64,000 bases of DNA, from contig NZ_CP146986.1 of the NCBI RefSeq assembly GCF_037126175.1, forward strand, positions 4,039,001 to 4,103,000, in the 5' to 3' direction. Position 1 is the first letter of the stretch. Each line of letters begins with the position of its first letter. The translations under genes were made by a program, and so were the position numbers. The notes under the pieces were generated by a model. The model had not been told where the DNA came from. It did no database searches and saw only the letters and a list, made by a program, of their open reading frames with translations. Below are positions 62,984-64,000 of this stretch, piece by piece. The DNA comes from Pseudomonas sp. RSB 5.4 (GTDB lineage: Bacteria; Pseudomonadota; Gammaproteobacteria; Pseudomonadales; Pseudomonadaceae).

Positions 62984-64000
62984 TCAGTCTTCCAGCAGTT
63001 CTTCAGCCTGACCCAGGATGTTTTCCAGGGTGAAGCCGAACTCTTCGAACAGTGCCGAAGCCGGAGCCGATTCGCCGTAGGTGGTCATGCCGATCACGCG
63101 ACCTTCCAGACCCACGTACTTGAACCAGAAGTCGGCGTGAGCCGCTTCGATCGCGATACGGGCGCTGACCTGCAGCGGCAGAACCGATTGCTTGTAGCCA
63201 GCGTCCTGAGCGTCGAACACGCTGGTGCAAGGCATGGAAACCACGCGCACCTTGCGGCCCTGCTCGGTCAGCTTGTCGTAGGCCTGAACGGCCAGGCCGA
63301 CTTCCGAACCGGTGGAGATCAGGATCAGCTCAGGCTCGCCTGCGCAGTCCTTCAACACGTAGCCACCGCGGCTGATGTCGGCGATCTGGCCGGCATCGCG
63401 TTCCTGGTGCTGCAGGTTCTGACGCGAGAAGATCAGCGCCGATGGGCCGTCTTTACGTTCCAGAGCGTTTTTCCAGGCCACCGCCGATTCCACGGCGTCG
63501 GCTGGACGCCAGGTGTCGAGGTTCGGCGTGGTGCGCAGGCTGGTCAGTTGCTCGATCGGCTGGTGCGTCGGGCCGTCTTCGCCCAGACCGATGGAGTCGT
63601 GGGTGTAGACGTGAATCACACGCTTCTTCATCAGCGCCGACATGCGCACTGCGTTGCGCGCGTATTCCATGAACATCAGGAAGGTCGCGCCGTAAGGCAC
63701 CAGGCCGCCGTGCAGGGACACGCCGTTCATGATCGCGGTCATGCCGAATTCGCGCACGCCGTAGTACATGTAGTTGCCGCTGGCGTCTTCAGCGCTGACG
63801 CCTTTGCAACCTTTCCACAGAGTCAGGTTGGAACCGGCCAGGTCAGCCGAACCGCCGAGCAGTTCCGGCAGCAGCGGGCCGAACGCGTTCAGGGTGTTCT
63901 GGCTGGCTTTGCGGCTGGCGATGGTTTCGCCTTTGGCCGCCACTTCAGCGATGTAAGCCGAGGCTTTTTCAGCGAAGTCAGCCGGCAGTTCGCCGCTCAG
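62984..64000 (-). CDS. tkt: Transketolase, C-terminal part (5' end outside window)
   Basis: The frame is open to the right edge and holds the last 338 codons or so of transketolase. Blocks [47 protein letters not shown] and ADAVES are typical of the pyrimidine-binding half, followed by the C-terminal domain. The thiamine-diphosphate domain lies beyond the window. It starts the minus-strand tkt-epd-pgk-fba group. Confidence 0.95.
   Translation of the reverse strand: MSGELPADFAEKASAYIAEVAAKGETIASRKASQNTLNAFGPLLPELLGGSADLAGSNLTLWKGCKGVSAEDASGNYMYYGVREFGMTAIMNGVSLHGGLVPYGATFLMFMEYARNAVRMSALMKKRVIHVYTHDSIGLGEDGPTHQPIEQLTSLRTTPNLDTWRPADAVESAVAWKNALERKDGPSALIFSRQNLQHQERDAGQIADISRGGYVLKDCAGEPELILISTGSEVGLAVQAYDKLTEQGRKVRVVSMPCTSVFDAQDAGYKQSVLPLQVSARIAIEAAHADFWFKYVGLEGRVIGMTTYGESAPASALFEEFGFTLENILGQAEELLED

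Noticed and set aside
1..64000. CRISPR arrays, prophage or insertion sequences
   Set aside because: No regularly spaced direct repeats with unique spacers, no transposase or integrase, and no phage structural genes were seen; repeats present are REPINs and the items listed.

Overview
The window reads as the chromosome of a fluorescent Pseudomonas (P. fluorescens group). The evidence is GC-rich coding sequence, dense REP/REPIN palindromes of Pseudomonas type in almost every intergenic gap, and a gene order that follows, with insertions, the P. aeruginosa block running from ltaA through gbcB, gbcA, etf, dgcB and dgcA to cdh, gbdR, cbcXWV and betT-betIBA.

Layout. 1-294: 3' end of a threonine aldolase. 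557-1381: an SDR oxidoreductase. 1503-4179: divergent gbcB/gbcA, the glycine betaine monooxygenase. 4302-11102: a minus-strand cassette of three genes not explained by betaine catabolism (metallophosphoesterase, membrane-anchored di-haem cytochrome c, and a 1150-residue GMC oxidoreductase fused to an alpha/beta hydrolase). 11103-12230: a 1.1 kb non-coding stretch with a roughly 182 bp degenerate tandem repeat carrying DnaA-box 9-mers. 12231-20134: the dimethylglycine demethylase operon (peptidase, V4R-like protein, dgcA, dgcB, etfA, etfB). 20369-21642: three small genes, one an HTH protein under a nested palindrome. 21779-27900: carnitine and gamma-butyrobetaine catabolism (cdhR, caiX, cdhC, cdhA, cdhB, BBOX-like dioxygenase). 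28241-31688: a small conserved ORF, gbdR and serine dehydratase. 32123-41823: choline/betaine/carnitine uptake (cbcXWV, betT) and oxidation of choline to betaine (betI, betB, betA). 42095-57520: mixed genes (a TldD/PmbA pair, an MFS pump, dbpA, a BaiN-type flavoprotein, a FUSC transporter, a solute-binding protein, GNAT, wHTH, a zinc peptidase, a REC-PAS-GGDEF-EAL protein and an alginate lyase). 57650-58530: an AT-rich patch with one orphan ORF. 58581-64000: fba, two small lipoproteins, pgk, epd and the 3' part of tkt.

How the genes work together. Carnitine or gamma-butyrobetaine (BBOX, CdhA, CdhC, CdhB) and choline (BetT, BetA, BetB) converge on glycine betaine. GbcAB demethylates it to dimethylglycine and DgcAB with EtfAB to sarcosine. 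The glycine end links to serine and pyruvate through threonine aldolase and serine dehydratase. CdhR, GbdR and BetI are the local regulators. The visible controls are a perfect 20 bp BetI-type palindrome, AraC-type tandem repeats upstream of cbcX with a similar arrangement upstream of gbcA, and a UUCG hairpin between cbcX and cbcW.

Limits: functions are recognised from motifs and synteny by eye. No database search, folding or alignment program was run.
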